A stretch of DNA of 64,000 nt, taken from Anaerolineae bacterium. GTDB taxonomy: Bacteria > Chloroflexota > Anaerolineae > Aggregatilineales > Phototrophicaceae. Shown piece after piece: positions 52,091 to 63,965 of the stretch; position 1 is the stretch's first letter; every line of letters starts with the position of its first letter. The notes under the pieces are model-generated. The model made no database searches, was not told the DNA's origin, and was given only the letters and a program-made list of their open reading frames with translations. Both the position numbers and the translations under genes were made by a program. The DNA is taken from positions 62,001 to 126,000 of the forward strand of contig JALHNT010000014.1 of NCBI GenBank assembly GCA_022843385.1. The letters are read 5' to 3'.

Positions 52091-52116
52091 CGGGGCGGCC
52101 TGTTGTGGTCGCCCCG
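52091..52116 (-). terminator. Hairpin after pckG
   Basis: CGGGGCG (52091-52097) pairs with CGCCCCG (52110-52116), extended by GCC/GGT. On the minus strand it starts about 37 bases after the pckG stop, with no T tract. It lies just upstream of the mdh promoter. Confidence 0.5.
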
Positions 52117-52152
52117 ACAGCATTCATCAGCTAAACCTACCGAATACGACAC

Positions 52153-53988
<1,836 letters not shown>

Positions 53989-54147
53989 CGTGAATTCCTC
54001 CAATGTTATTCCGTCGAGTGCGGGTAGTGAATTGCCTCGAATGCTGGTTCATCTCTCGTTTTTACGAGATGCTGTCGCATCAGTTCAATTCACATCCATT
54101 CTAACCAACCGCCGATGGCAAGACACTAACAAAGGAGAGGTCTTACT

Positions 54148-54163
54148 TGTGACAAATGTCACA
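54148..54163. promoter_or_regulatory. CRP/FNR-family binding site upstream of pckG
   Basis: TGTGA-CAAATG-TCACA matches the CRP consensus half sites with the 6-base spacer exactly. It straddles the stop of the phosphoglycerate-mutase-like gene and the pckG upstream region. A TAGAAT -10 element (54103-54098 on the minus strand) would put the site centre about 64 bases before the transcript start, near the class I activation position. No CRP gene is in the window. Confidence 0.65.
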
Positions 54164-54767
54164 AATGGTCAATTCTGGCGATACTGGTGAGGTGCCATTG
54201 GTCTTCAGCGCCCTCGACTATGGTCACTGAGGTGTTCTCGATATGGATGTTGCTCAGTTCGGCATTCCCGTCGAACAGCTTGAGCAGCAGCATCTTGATC
54301 GCCCCACCGTGCGAGACGATGATTATCGCGCCGTCGTGGTCACGGGCAGTGATATCCAGCCAGGCGGTGTACAGGCGTTCCTGCAAAGCGCGGCGCGACT
54401 CGCCCTGCGGCACCACATAATCCCAGTAATTCTCGCGGAACTGATGCCACTCGTCGGGGTACTGCTCGATGATTTCGTCGTCCGTCAGCCCCTGAAAGAT
54501 GCCGAGGCGAAACTCACGCCAGCGCTGATCGCTCTGAGGTTGAACGCCAACGGCTGCACCGATAGCCTCGGCGGTTTGTAGAGCGCGTGCCAGATCGCTG
54601 CTGTAGATGGCGCTGATGGCACTCCCCCGCAAATGCTGGGCCAACGCCTGTGCCTGTGCCTGCCCTTCGGCATTGAGCGGAATTTGTAGCGTTCCCTGCC
54701 AGCGCCCGGCGATATTCCAATCGGTCTGCCCATGCCGCACTAGTAAAATGCGCTTAAGTTGGGGCAT
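54159..54767 (-). CDS. Histidine phosphatase (phosphoglycerate mutase-like)
   Basis: The 202-residue protein has the RHG motif LLVRHGQTDWNIAGRWQG (about 8-25) with catalytic His, 'IYSSDLARALQTAEAI', the acid 'EFRLGIFQGLTDDE' and second His in 'IIIVSHGGAIKMLL'. It could be a cofactor-dependent phosphoglycerate mutase, an alpha-ribazole phosphatase or a broad phosphatase; the short length and GTDWN start fit the CobC/GpmB group. AAAGGTGAG precedes the ATG. The stop overlaps the CRP-type site of pckG. Confidence 0.9.
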   Translation of the reverse strand: MPQLKRILLVRHGQTDWNIAGRWQGTLQIPLNAEGQAQAQALAQHLRGSAISAIYSSDLARALQTAEAIGAAVGVQPQSDQRWREFRLGIFQGLTDDEIIEQYPDEWHQFRENYWDYVVPQGESRRALQERLYTAWLDITARDHDGAIIIVSHGGAIKMLLLKLFDGNAELSNIHIENTSVTIVEGAEDQWHLTSIARIDHL

Positions 54768-54803
54768 TCTGTCTCACCTTTGTGAATGACTTCTCAATGA
54801 TGC

Positions 54804-54832
54804 TTGACGCGCCTGTATTCTAGCGGCAAAAT
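54804..54832 (+). promoter_or_regulatory. Sigma-70-type promoter of the small membrane protein operon
   Basis: TTGACG (54804-54809), a 17-base spacer and CAAAAT (54827-54832) lie about 45 bases before the start at 54878. It probably drives the three overlapping genes through era. Confidence 0.55.
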
Positions 54833-54877
54833 TAAAAGATACATTGATAAACCCAATCCGCAAGGAGTGTCGTCCAG

Positions 54878-55213
54878 ATGAAAGTTTCGCAGAAGATCAG
54901 CCACAATCACAATCCGCTGGTCCTCGTCATGTCCATGGTGGCTGGCCTGGGCGTCATCCTCATCATGACTGCGCTGGCCGTTGGCGTCATTCAAGGCAGC
55001 GCTGCCGACAGTACAGCCATCGGTCTGTTGTTCGTGGGCGGGTTGGCCTTGTTCCTGGTCGGGGCGGCTTTCTGGTACGGCCTGACCCAGCCGCAGCGTC
55101 ATTTTGATGACATCAGTGTGCCGCTGGATGATGGGCATCATGGTCATAGTGAACCCCACGATGAACAGGCCATCGTTCCGGCGGGCGAATCCAAACCCGT
55201 CGCCCACCACTGA
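54878..55213 (+). CDS. Small two-helix membrane protein with a His-rich tail
   Basis: The 111-residue product has membrane helices at about residues 15-37 and 46-67. The C-terminal 40 residues are acidic and His-rich (DDGHHGHSEPHDEQ, ending VAHH), a composition that suits metal binding. AAGGAG lies ten bases before the ATG. The family is unknown. It is separated from the next gene by two bases. Confidence 0.7.
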   Translation: MKVSQKISHNHNPLVLVMSMVAGLGVILIMTALAVGVIQGSAADSTAIGLLFVGGLALFLVGAAFWYGLTQPQRHFDDISVPLDDGHHGHSEPHDEQAIVPAGESKPVAHH

Positions 55214-55215
55214 GG

Positions 55216-55710
55216 ATGACCGTCATCCCGGAACAGCAACCTATCGGTGACAGCATCAGCGGTACTGTCATTCAAGTCGCTGAGGCACAGCTCTTGTCCC
55301 TTCTGGCTGACGCGGCTGACCAGACATCGTACATCGTCCGATACGGGCTGCGTTACCAGGGCAAGCTGCACCTCGGCATCGTGCCGGGGTTGCTGGTGCT
55401 GGATTATGGCGACATCCTGACCGGCGAGGAAGCCTGGGAGTTCGTCCTCAAACACAGCAATCTGTATCCCCGCGCCGAAATCATGGGCTACCGCAACGAC
55501 GGGACAGAGGACATGGCGCTGGTTCGGACGATCGATATGGCGGTTCCGCCGCTGGTGCTGCTCTACGCTGACGAGACCGCTACCCGGCCAGTTGCGACGG
55601 TCACCGCTCTGATCGCCGGGCCGACCACCCCACTGCCCGAACGCATCGGGCGTTACCTTGCGCGTTACGATACTCTGGCCGGCTGGCAGGCGGCACAACA
55701 CCATGACTGA
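55216..55710 (+). CDS. Hypothetical protein upstream of era
   Basis: The 164-residue cytosolic-looking product is beta-rich with few charged clusters ('LRYQGKLHLGIVPGLLVLDY', 'RTIDMAVPPLVLLYADETAT'). No motif is recognised. It starts two bases after the His-rich membrane protein gene, and the era start lies within its last codons (8-base overlap), so it is translated in step with era. Confidence 0.65.
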   Translation: MTVIPEQQPIGDSISGTVIQVAEAQLLSLLADAADQTSYIVRYGLRYQGKLHLGIVPGLLVLDYGDILTGEEAWEFVLKHSNLYPRAEIMGYRNDGTEDMALVRTIDMAVPPLVLLYADETATRPVATVTALIAGPTTPLPERIGRYLARYDTLAGWQAAQHHD

Positions 55711-56647
55711 ACTTGATACCGTATTCCAGGACCAGCTCCCACCCGATCATCGTTCCGGCGTCATCGCCGTCATCGGCCGACCAAATGTGGGCAAATCGAC
55801 CCTGGTCAATTCCATCCTGGGGCAAAAAATCGCCATCGTCAGCCCCAAGCCACAGACTACGCGCCGTCAGCAGCTCGGCATCTATACCGAAGCCGAAGCA
55901 CAAATCCTGTTCACTGACACGCCAGGGATGCACCACCCCCATCATAAGCTGGGCGAATACATGGTCAGCGTGGCTCAGGATTCGCTGCGCGATGCCGATG
56001 TCGTTCTATGGGTAGTGGATGTTTCGGTTGAACCCCAGCGTGACGACCTGAACATCGCTGACCTGCTGAAACCCCTGGTGGGTCGGACGCCTATTGTGCT
56101 GGCGCTCAACAAGGCTGACCTGCTGAAACCCGATCAGATCGAAGGGCAGGTGAAGCACTACACGGCGCTGATCGAGTCGACAGCCGCTCTGCTCCTGAGC
56201 GCCACCGAAGGGCGAGGGGTCACCGAACTATTGACCGATCTCAAGGGACGACTGCCGCTCGGCCCGCGCTATTATCCGGTGGATCAGGTGAGCGAAGTCA
56301 ATATGCGCTTCATCGCAGCGGAAGTCGTCCGCGAGAAGATCATCCTCAACACCGAGCAGGAAGTCCCGTATTCAGTGGCCGTCGAAGTCACCGAATACAA
56401 GGAACGCTCGGAGGCGATGACCTACATCGGTGCCACGATTTATGTCGAGCGCGATACCCAGAAGGGCATCATCATCGGCAAGAATGGCGCACTGCTGAAG
56501 AAGATCGGCACGGAAGCGCGCGAGGAACTGGCGGGCGTGGTTGAGACCGGGGTCTACCTCGATCTACACGTCAAGGTGCTGAAGAACTGGCGCATGGATG
56601 AAGAGCTGATGCGGCGCTTGGGTTATCGACTGCCCAAAGCGGATTAA
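55703..56647 (+). CDS. era: GTPase Era
   Basis: The 314-residue GTPase assists 16S rRNA maturation and 30S assembly. G1 is GRPNVGKSTL, G2 in 'PQTTRRQQLGIYTE', G3 TDTPGMHHPHHK, G4 LNKADLL, G5 in 'STAALLLSATEGRG'. The KH domain contains 'IYVERDTQKGIIIGKNGALL' (about residues 248-267). The start is ATG 55703; overlap with the upstream gene is 8 bases. The stop shares bases with the convergent ribF stop. Confidence 0.97.
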   Translation: MTELDTVFQDQLPPDHRSGVIAVIGRPNVGKSTLVNSILGQKIAIVSPKPQTTRRQQLGIYTEAEAQILFTDTPGMHHPHHKLGEYMVSVAQDSLRDADVVLWVVDVSVEPQRDDLNIADLLKPLVGRTPIVLALNKADLLKPDQIEGQVKHYTALIESTAALLLSATEGRGVTELLTDLKGRLPLGPRYYPVDQVSEVNMRFIAAEVVREKIILNTEQEVPYSVAVEVTEYKERSEAMTYIGATIYVERDTQKGIIIGKNGALLKKIGTEAREELAGVVETGVYLDLHVKVLKNWRMDEELMRRLGYRLPKAD

Positions 56648-57573
56648 GCCTCAAGCGACTGAAGATAGGTTCGTCCGGTCTGCACATCTCGCCCGATCTG
56701 ATCGATCAGCGCTTGCAGGCTGTCGAAGCGGGCTTCCGGGCGCAGGCGCTTTTCGAAGAAAACCTCAAGCTGCTGACCATAAATGTCCCGGTCAAAATCC
56801 AACAGATACGGCTCAACCGTCACCTGCTGACCGTCGAAGTGTGGGCTGACCCCGACGTTGGTCATCGCCATGAAGCGCTCATCGCCAAGCTGTGCCCAAC
56901 CGGCGTAAACCCCATTGGCCGGCAGCACCTGTTCGTCCCACACCGCCGTGTTGGCAGTGGGATAACCGATGGTGCGCCCCCGTTTGAGGCCGTGCACCAC
57001 TTCGCCTTTGACCGAGTACGCCCGTCCGAGCAGGGCTTTGGCGGTTTCCATATCGCCGGACTGGAGCGCGTCGCGGATCGCGGTGCTGCTGATCGTACCG
57101 GCTTGAGCCGTGATACGATCAATTTCGTGGACAACAAAATCCTGGCGCTGCCCGGCTGCTTTCAGGAAAGTGACATTGCCCTCGCGCTGATACCCCATCG
57201 CAAAATCAGAACCCACCCAGAGCGAACGCATCCGCAGGTCGCGTCGCAATTGGGCGACATACGCCTCGGCGCGAACCTGGCGCAATGCGTGGTCGAACGT
57301 CTGTGTGACCACACAATCGACACCCAGCGCCGCCAGCAGTTCCGCCTTCTTTGTCGCAGTGGTCAGGTAATAACGCCCACTGAGGCCGCGCAGCACCACA
57401 TCCGGATGAGGAAAGAAGGTCAACACCACCGCCAGCCATCCCTGGGTATGGGCTTCACGCACCAAGTGCTGAATGAGATACTGGTGACCTTTGTGCACCC
57501 CATCGAAGACACCAATGGTGACAATCGAGGGTTGTTGTAGTTGTGCATCGGCCAGGGTGTAGACGTGTTTCAT
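56644..57573 (-). CDS. ribF: Bifunctional riboflavin kinase/FAD synthetase
   Basis: The 309-residue protein makes FMN then FAD. The N-terminal nucleotidyltransferase part has HxGH-like 'IGVFDGVHKGHQYLIQHLV' and 'SLWVGSDFAMGYQREGNVTF'; the C-terminal kinase has 'RGRTIGYPTANTAVWDEQV' and 'ERFMAMTNVGVSPHFDG'. The start is ATG 57573, with a weak ribosome-binding site; a longer in-frame extension upstream runs into truB. It is the last gene of the nusA operon. Confidence 0.96.
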   Translation of the reverse strand: MKHVYTLADAQLQQPSIVTIGVFDGVHKGHQYLIQHLVREAHTQGWLAVVLTFFPHPDVVLRGLSGRYYLTTATKKAELLAALGVDCVVTQTFDHALRQVRAEAYVAQLRRDLRMRSLWVGSDFAMGYQREGNVTFLKAAGQRQDFVVHEIDRITAQAGTISSTAIRDALQSGDMETAKALLGRAYSVKGEVVHGLKRGRTIGYPTANTAVWDEQVLPANGVYAGWAQLGDERFMAMTNVGVSPHFDGQQVTVEPYLLDFDRDIYGQQLEVFFEKRLRPEARFDSLQALIDQIGRDVQTGRTYLQSLEA

Positions 57574-57607
57574 GGATGCTGATGATGTTCCTGAGTCGGG
57601 ATAGCGC

Positions 57608-58480
57608 TCAAGAGAATACCTTATGCGGCTTCCATAATCCACCGCGAGCCTCGACCACCGCCACCAGTTGGTTAGCCGCATCATAGGCCAGCGCCAGCGT
57701 ACCATCCACAGCCGATGCATCGGGCAGCATTTTCCCCTGTCGCAGGAAGTGTGCCTGGGACTCATCGACCACGAACGAAGGCCAGTCGGCTAAGGCGGTT
57801 TGAGCAGCGATCAGATGACGCGGCCAGTCAGTATCCACCACGAGTGCATCCAGCGCAACGGCGGTATCCAACATGAAACCGCCACTCCCCAATCGAACCA
57901 ATCCGCTCAGGTGTGCGCCGACGCCGAGGCACTGCCCGATGTCAAAAGCCAGGCTGCGGATATAGGTGCCGGGGCTGCACACCACCCGCAGGGTCATGTG
58001 CGGCGGTGCCCAGCGTTCCAGTTCCAGCTCAGAGATGACAACCTCACGCGCGTCCAGTTCCAGCGTTTCTCCGGCGCGGGCGATGTCATACAGCTTGCGA
58101 CCCTCGTGTTTGATGGCGCTGTAGAGAGGCGGAATCTGCTGGATGGTTCCCTGAAAGCGCTGGAGCAATGCCGCGACATCTGCTTGTTGAAGATGACTCA
58201 CGTCCGACTGGGCTGTGACAGTCCCTTCCGCGTCATAGGTGTCGGTGGTCACGCCGAGACAGACTTCTGCCCGGTAGACCTTCGTTTGATGCATCACATA
58301 CTCGCTCAGACGGGTAGCGCCGCCGATACAGACGATGAGAACACCGGTCGCCAGGGGATCGAGTGTCCCGGCGTGACCGACTTTCTTCAGGCGGAAGGTG
58401 CGCCGGATCTTCGCCACCACATCGTGGCTGGTCATCCCCGGAGACTTGTTCAGGTTGAGGAAGCCGAATGGTTCAGTCAT
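57608..58480 (-). CDS. truB: tRNA pseudouridine synthase B
   Basis: The 290-residue enzyme forms pseudouridine 55 in tRNA T-loops. It shows 'GFLNLNKSPGMTSHDVVAKI', catalytic Asp in 'VGHAGTLDPLATGVLIVCIG', 'LPRFQG'-equivalent 'LLQRFQGTIQQIPPLYSAIK' and 'VCSPGTYIRSLAFDIGQCLG'. The stop lies 34 bases before ribF, and its start 6 bases after the nrnA stop. Confidence 0.97.
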   Translation of the reverse strand: MTEPFGFLNLNKSPGMTSHDVVAKIRRTFRLKKVGHAGTLDPLATGVLIVCIGGATRLSEYVMHQTKVYRAEVCLGVTTDTYDAEGTVTAQSDVSHLQQADVAALLQRFQGTIQQIPPLYSAIKHEGRKLYDIARAGETLELDAREVVISELELERWAPPHMTLRVVCSPGTYIRSLAFDIGQCLGVGAHLSGLVRLGSGGFMLDTAVALDALVVDTDWPRHLIAAQTALADWPSFVVDESQAHFLRQGKMLPDASAVDGTLALAYDAANQLVAVVEARGGLWKPHKVFS

Positions 58481-58486
58481 GAGTCG

Positions 58487-59470
58487 TCAGGGAGTGGATG
58501 GCGCTGTAATCAACACCCGAAGCAGAGGCAGAACGCGCTGCTGCACTTCTGCCAGACTGCCGCTGACGGTCACGCCGGACGCCTGCCGGTGACCGCCGCC
58601 ACCCAGGCCAAAGGCGACTGAGCCGACATCGTAGCCATTCTTGCTGCGAAAACTGATCTCTACTTTATTGTCCGGCTGCTCCTTGAAGACAGCGGAGATG
58701 CGGGCTTCTTCGATTGACACGAGCAGACTGACCAGACCGCCATCGGTCATATCATCCAGGCCGACCTTGTTCAGGCTCTCCAGCGTGATCGTTGCCCACA
58801 CCAATCCACGATCAAATTCGATGGAGGGGAACGAGAGCTTCCACAACTCAAGGTGGCTCAGAGGCTTGCTGCCCAGCGTCCGGTCGATGATCTCATACAG
58901 CGATGCGCCGTGCAGCATCAGGTCTTGCGTCACCGCCATGGTGCGAGGTGTGACATTGTTGGTACGGAAGGCAATCGTATCGGTCACCATGCCGGTCAAC
59001 AGTGCGGTCGCCACTGGCAGACTGAAGGGATGACCCATTTCGATCAGCCAGTCGTAGACGATCTCGCAGGCGGAAACGGCCTCCGGCACGACCAGATGAA
59101 CCGTGCCGAAGCGGGTGTTGGTGGGGTGGTGATCGAGGTTAACCACCAGCGGGCTGTGGGCGCGTCCATAGGCACCGACTTCGCCAGTGCGCTCTTCATC
59201 GCTGGCGTCTACCGACACCATCACATCCCAGTCACCCTGCCCCAAGTGCGCCAGGATCGTATCGCTGCCTGACAGGTATTTCAAAAAGGCCGGAGTGCCA
59301 CCATCCACCGCCGCATCCACCGTCTTTCCCTGCTCACGCAGCGCCAACGTGAGACCCAACAGCGACCCGATGGCATCGCCATCCGGCTTGACATGAGTGA
59401 CGACCATGATGCGATTGGACTGACGAACGGCTTCAGTAGCCGCGGCCCAATCAACTGGGTTACTCGTCAT
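58487..59470 (-). CDS. nrnA: DHH-family phosphoesterase (NrnA-type oligoribonuclease/pAp phosphatase)
   Basis: The 327-residue protein has 'VTHVKPDGDAIGSLLGLTLA' (metal site), 'VSVDASDEERTGEV', DHH in 'VVNLDHHPTNTRFG' and DHHA1 'VAFGLGGGGHRQASGVTVSG'. NrnA degrades nanoRNA and dephosphorylates pAp. It is the usual neighbour of rbfA/truB. The start is ATG 59470, 11 bases inside rbfA; TTG at 59479 is an alternative. Confidence 0.95.
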   Translation of the reverse strand: MTSNPVDWAAATEAVRQSNRIMVVTHVKPDGDAIGSLLGLTLALREQGKTVDAAVDGGTPAFLKYLSGSDTILAHLGQGDWDVMVSVDASDEERTGEVGAYGRAHSPLVVNLDHHPTNTRFGTVHLVVPEAVSACEIVYDWLIEMGHPFSLPVATALLTGMVTDTIAFRTNNVTPRTMAVTQDLMLHGASLYEIIDRTLGSKPLSHLELWKLSFPSIEFDRGLVWATITLESLNKVGLDDMTDGGLVSLLVSIEEARISAVFKEQPDNKVEISFRSKNGYDVGSVAFGLGGGGHRQASGVTVSGSLAEVQQRVLPLLRVLITAPSTP

Positions 59471-59849
59471 CGGCCTCAACGCCCTTGACTTTGGTTTCCA
59501 CGGCTGATGCTGGAATGTGGAGATCGGAGATCAGGCGATGGATACGCTCGCCCCGCTCCAGCGTTTTATCCCAGTGAAAAATCAATTCCGGCGCATTACG
59601 CAGCCGCACGCGCTTGGCGACTTCACGCCGCAAGAAGCCTTTCGCCCGTTCCAAACCCGTCAAGACGGCTTTCTCACGGCTTTCGTCACCGAGCGCGTTG
59701 ATATAGACACTGGCGAACATCAATTCCGGGTCGAGCTTGACCTCGGTGACCGTGATATTCTTCAAGCGCGGGTCGGCCACTTCGCGCAGCAGCAGCTCAC
59801 TGAGAATGGATTGTATGCGTTCGGACATGCGATCCTGAATGATCGTCAT
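59460..59849 (-). CDS. rbfA: Ribosome-binding factor A
   Basis: The 129-residue KH-like protein assists 16S 5'-end maturation. 'RMSERIQSILSELLLREVAD', 'ITVTEVKLDPELMFASVYIN' and 'KRVRLRNAPELIFHWDKTLE' are family landmarks. AAGGAGG lies six bases before the ATG. A hairpin separates it from infB downstream. Confidence 0.96.
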   Translation of the reverse strand: MTIIQDRMSERIQSILSELLLREVADPRLKNITVTEVKLDPELMFASVYINALGDESREKAVLTGLERAKGFLRREVAKRVRLRNAPELIFHWDKTLERGERIHRLISDLHIPASAVETKVKGVEADDE

Positions 59850-59872
59850 GGATAGCCTCCTTCATTCGGCTT

Positions 59873-59892
59873 ATCCCCGTTCAGACGGGGAT
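59873..59892 (-). other. Hairpin between infB and rbfA
   Basis: ATCCCCGT (59873-59880) and ACGGGGAT (59885-59892) form a perfect eight-base stem with a four-base TCAG loop, just after the infB stop and just before the rbfA ribosome-binding site. No T tract follows on the minus strand; likely a processing or stabilising hairpin. Confidence 0.6.
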
Positions 59893-59899
59893 TATGCGA

Positions 59900-61696
59900 T
59901 CAATTCACCCGTTCGCTGACGTAGAATTCGATCAGATCTCCCAGACGGAATTCATCGAAATTATTCAAGCCGATGCCACATTCAAATCCCGAGCGAACTT
60001 CGCGCACATCATCTTTTTCGCGCTTGAGCGAACTGACGCTTAAGCCCTCGGCCATTACCTTGCCCCCACGCTTGACACGCGCCCGCGCGTTACGGCGGAT
60101 TTCGCCATCGCGCACATAGGAGCCAGCGACCACGCCGACCTTGAGCTTGAACAACTGCCGCACTTCCGCCGTGCCGATGGTACGGTCGGCATAGACTGGC
60201 TCCAGCATACCCTTCAGCGCCAGTTCAATGTCTTCGAACAGCTTGTAGATGATGTCGTACTGGCGAATCTCGACGCCGAGCGAGTCGGCCAGACGGCGAG
60301 CCGCATTGTCAATGGTGACCGTGAAACCGATGACAATTGCACCGGATGCACCAGCCAGGTTGACATCATTTTCGCTGATGTTCCCCACGCCCTCGGCAAG
60401 GATGCGAACGCGAATGCCCTCTTCATTGTCATCGCCGATGCGCTTTAAGCCATCAACGACGGGTTGCAGCGAACCCTGGACATCCACCTTGACGATCAGA
60501 GTCAGTTCTTTGGCTTTACCCGCCTCGAATTGAGCAAACACATCCTCGAGTGAGAAGGCTCGTTCAGGCCGTACCAGTTGCGCCTGAGCCGTCGTCCGGC
60601 GCTCACCGACCAACTGGCGCGCCAGCTTGTCATTTTTGACCGCTTCGAACGAATCGCCGGCGGCTGGGGGTTCGTTCAGCCCCAACAGGCGTACTGGCAC
60701 CGATGGACCAGCCGACTCAAGCTTCTTGCCGTTCTCATCGAACATGGCCTTGACGCGCCCAAACGAGCGCCCAGCCACGACGATGTCACCCCGATGCAAC
60801 GTGCCATTTTGAACCAGTACGGTTACCAGCGTCCCCTGATGCGGATCGACCTTTGACTCCAGCACGACGCCGCTCGGGTCGGCTTCAGGATTGGCAACAA
60901 TTTCGCGCTCTTCCGCCGTCATCACAATTGCTTCCAGCAGATCATCAATCCCAGCTTTTTGCTGCGCCGAAACTGGCACAACCAGCGTGTCACCACCCCA
61001 CTCGTCGGGGGTCAGGCCGATATCAGAAAGCTCTTTCTTCACTTGCTCGACATTGGCATTGCGCTTATCGACTTTGGTGATCGCCACCACAATCGGCACA
61101 TTCGCCGCACGAGCGTGACTGAGTGCTTCTTTGGTGGTTTGCATCACGCCGTCGTCAGCCGCCACTACCAGGATGGCGACATCGGCACCCTGTGCTCCGC
61201 GCGCCCGCATAGCGGTGAAGGCTTCGTGACCAGGGGTATCGAGGAAGGTGAGCGGTTGCCCATTGTGCGTCACGCGGTAAGCGCCGATATGCTGGGTGAT
61301 GCCACCGGCTTCACCGGCTGCCACCTGTGACTTACGGATGGTGTCAAGGAGAGTTGTCTTGCCGTGATCAACATGACCGAGGATGGTCACCACTGCCGGG
61401 CGGCGCTGCAACTTGTCCGGACGCTCGGCTTCATAGACCTTGCGCCAGACCTGAGCATCAACGGCCTTCTTTTTTTCCTCTTCAACAGCAATGGTGGTGG
61501 CGGACTGGGCTTCGTAACCCATATCCTCGACCACAATCGCCGCCGTATCGAAGTCAATCTGCTGATTGATCGACGCCATGATCCCGCTGGCGATGAGTTT
61601 CTTCATCACCTCAATCGGGCTGGCACCAATCAATTCGGCCAACTGACGAACGGTTATGAAATCGGGTAACAGGACTGCTTGTTTTTCCTGCGCCAT
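59900..61696 (-). CDS. infB: Translation initiation factor IF-2 (short form)
   Basis: The 598-residue GTPase brings fMet-tRNA to the 30S subunit. It lacks the long N-terminal extension of many IF-2s. The N2 domain is 'FITVRQLAELIGASPIEVMK'; G1 TILGHVDHGKTTLLDTI; G3 LDTPGHEAFTAM; G4 appears as AITKVDK (Thr for the usual Asn); G5 VPVSAQQKAGIDDL. Domains C1 and C2 follow (GFECGIGLNNFDEFRLGDL). GGAGG lies six bases before ATG 61696; an in-frame ATG at 61723 lies upstream of the ribosome-binding site. Confidence 0.97.
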   Translation of the reverse strand: MAQEKQAVLLPDFITVRQLAELIGASPIEVMKKLIASGIMASINQQIDFDTAAIVVEDMGYEAQSATTIAVEEEKKKAVDAQVWRKVYEAERPDKLQRRPAVVTILGHVDHGKTTLLDTIRKSQVAAGEAGGITQHIGAYRVTHNGQPLTFLDTPGHEAFTAMRARGAQGADVAILVVAADDGVMQTTKEALSHARAANVPIVVAITKVDKRNANVEQVKKELSDIGLTPDEWGGDTLVVPVSAQQKAGIDDLLEAIVMTAEEREIVANPEADPSGVVLESKVDPHQGTLVTVLVQNGTLHRGDIVVAGRSFGRVKAMFDENGKKLESAGPSVPVRLLGLNEPPAAGDSFEAVKNDKLARQLVGERRTTAQAQLVRPERAFSLEDVFAQFEAGKAKELTLIVKVDVQGSLQPVVDGLKRIGDDNEEGIRVRILAEGVGNISENDVNLAGASGAIVIGFTVTIDNAARRLADSLGVEIRQYDIIYKLFEDIELALKGMLEPVYADRTIGTAEVRQLFKLKVGVVAGSYVRDGEIRRNARARVKRGGKVMAEGLSVSSLKREKDDVREVRSGFECGIGLNNFDEFRLGDLIEFYVSERVN

Positions 61697-61806
61697 ATAT
61701 GTCCTCCACAATCGGATGAACAACAGGCCAGGAAAAGGGGATTCCGTTTCTTAGCCCGCTGTGCTTGACTTGCTACTCACGAAGCCGTCATCACGACCAA
61801 TGGTCA

Positions 61807-62084
61807 TCATGATTGCGGTTTCGCCTGCGATAGTTTTTCGCGGTCTTCCATACTGAGCGTCATACGCAACGCCTGATTTAGAATGTCACCATGAATGGCG
61901 CGTTCCCAACAGCTCACGTCATCACACAAGTACGCGCCACGTCCATTCATCTTGCCACTGGGGTCGATCACAACTCCAGCTTCAGATCTGACCAATCGGA
62001 TCAACTGGCGTTTACCAGCTTTTTCCCGGCAAACCACACATGTCCGCACTGGCACATGCTTGATTTTGGGCTGTGAAGCGGCAC

Positions 62085-62088
<4 letters not shown>
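61807..62088 (-). CDS. YlxR-family RNA-binding protein
   Basis: The 93-residue protein has the family motif 'RTCVVCREKAGKRQLIRLVR' and 'GRGAYLCDDVSCWERAI' with conserved cysteines. YlxR proteins (DUF448) lie between nusA and infB in many bacteria and bind RNA or RNase P. Its ATG overlaps the nusA stop by 4 bases. The usual YlxQ/L7Ae gene between ylxR and infB is missing; the 110-base gap has no coding signal. Confidence 0.93.
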
Positions 62089-63965
<1,877 letters not shown>

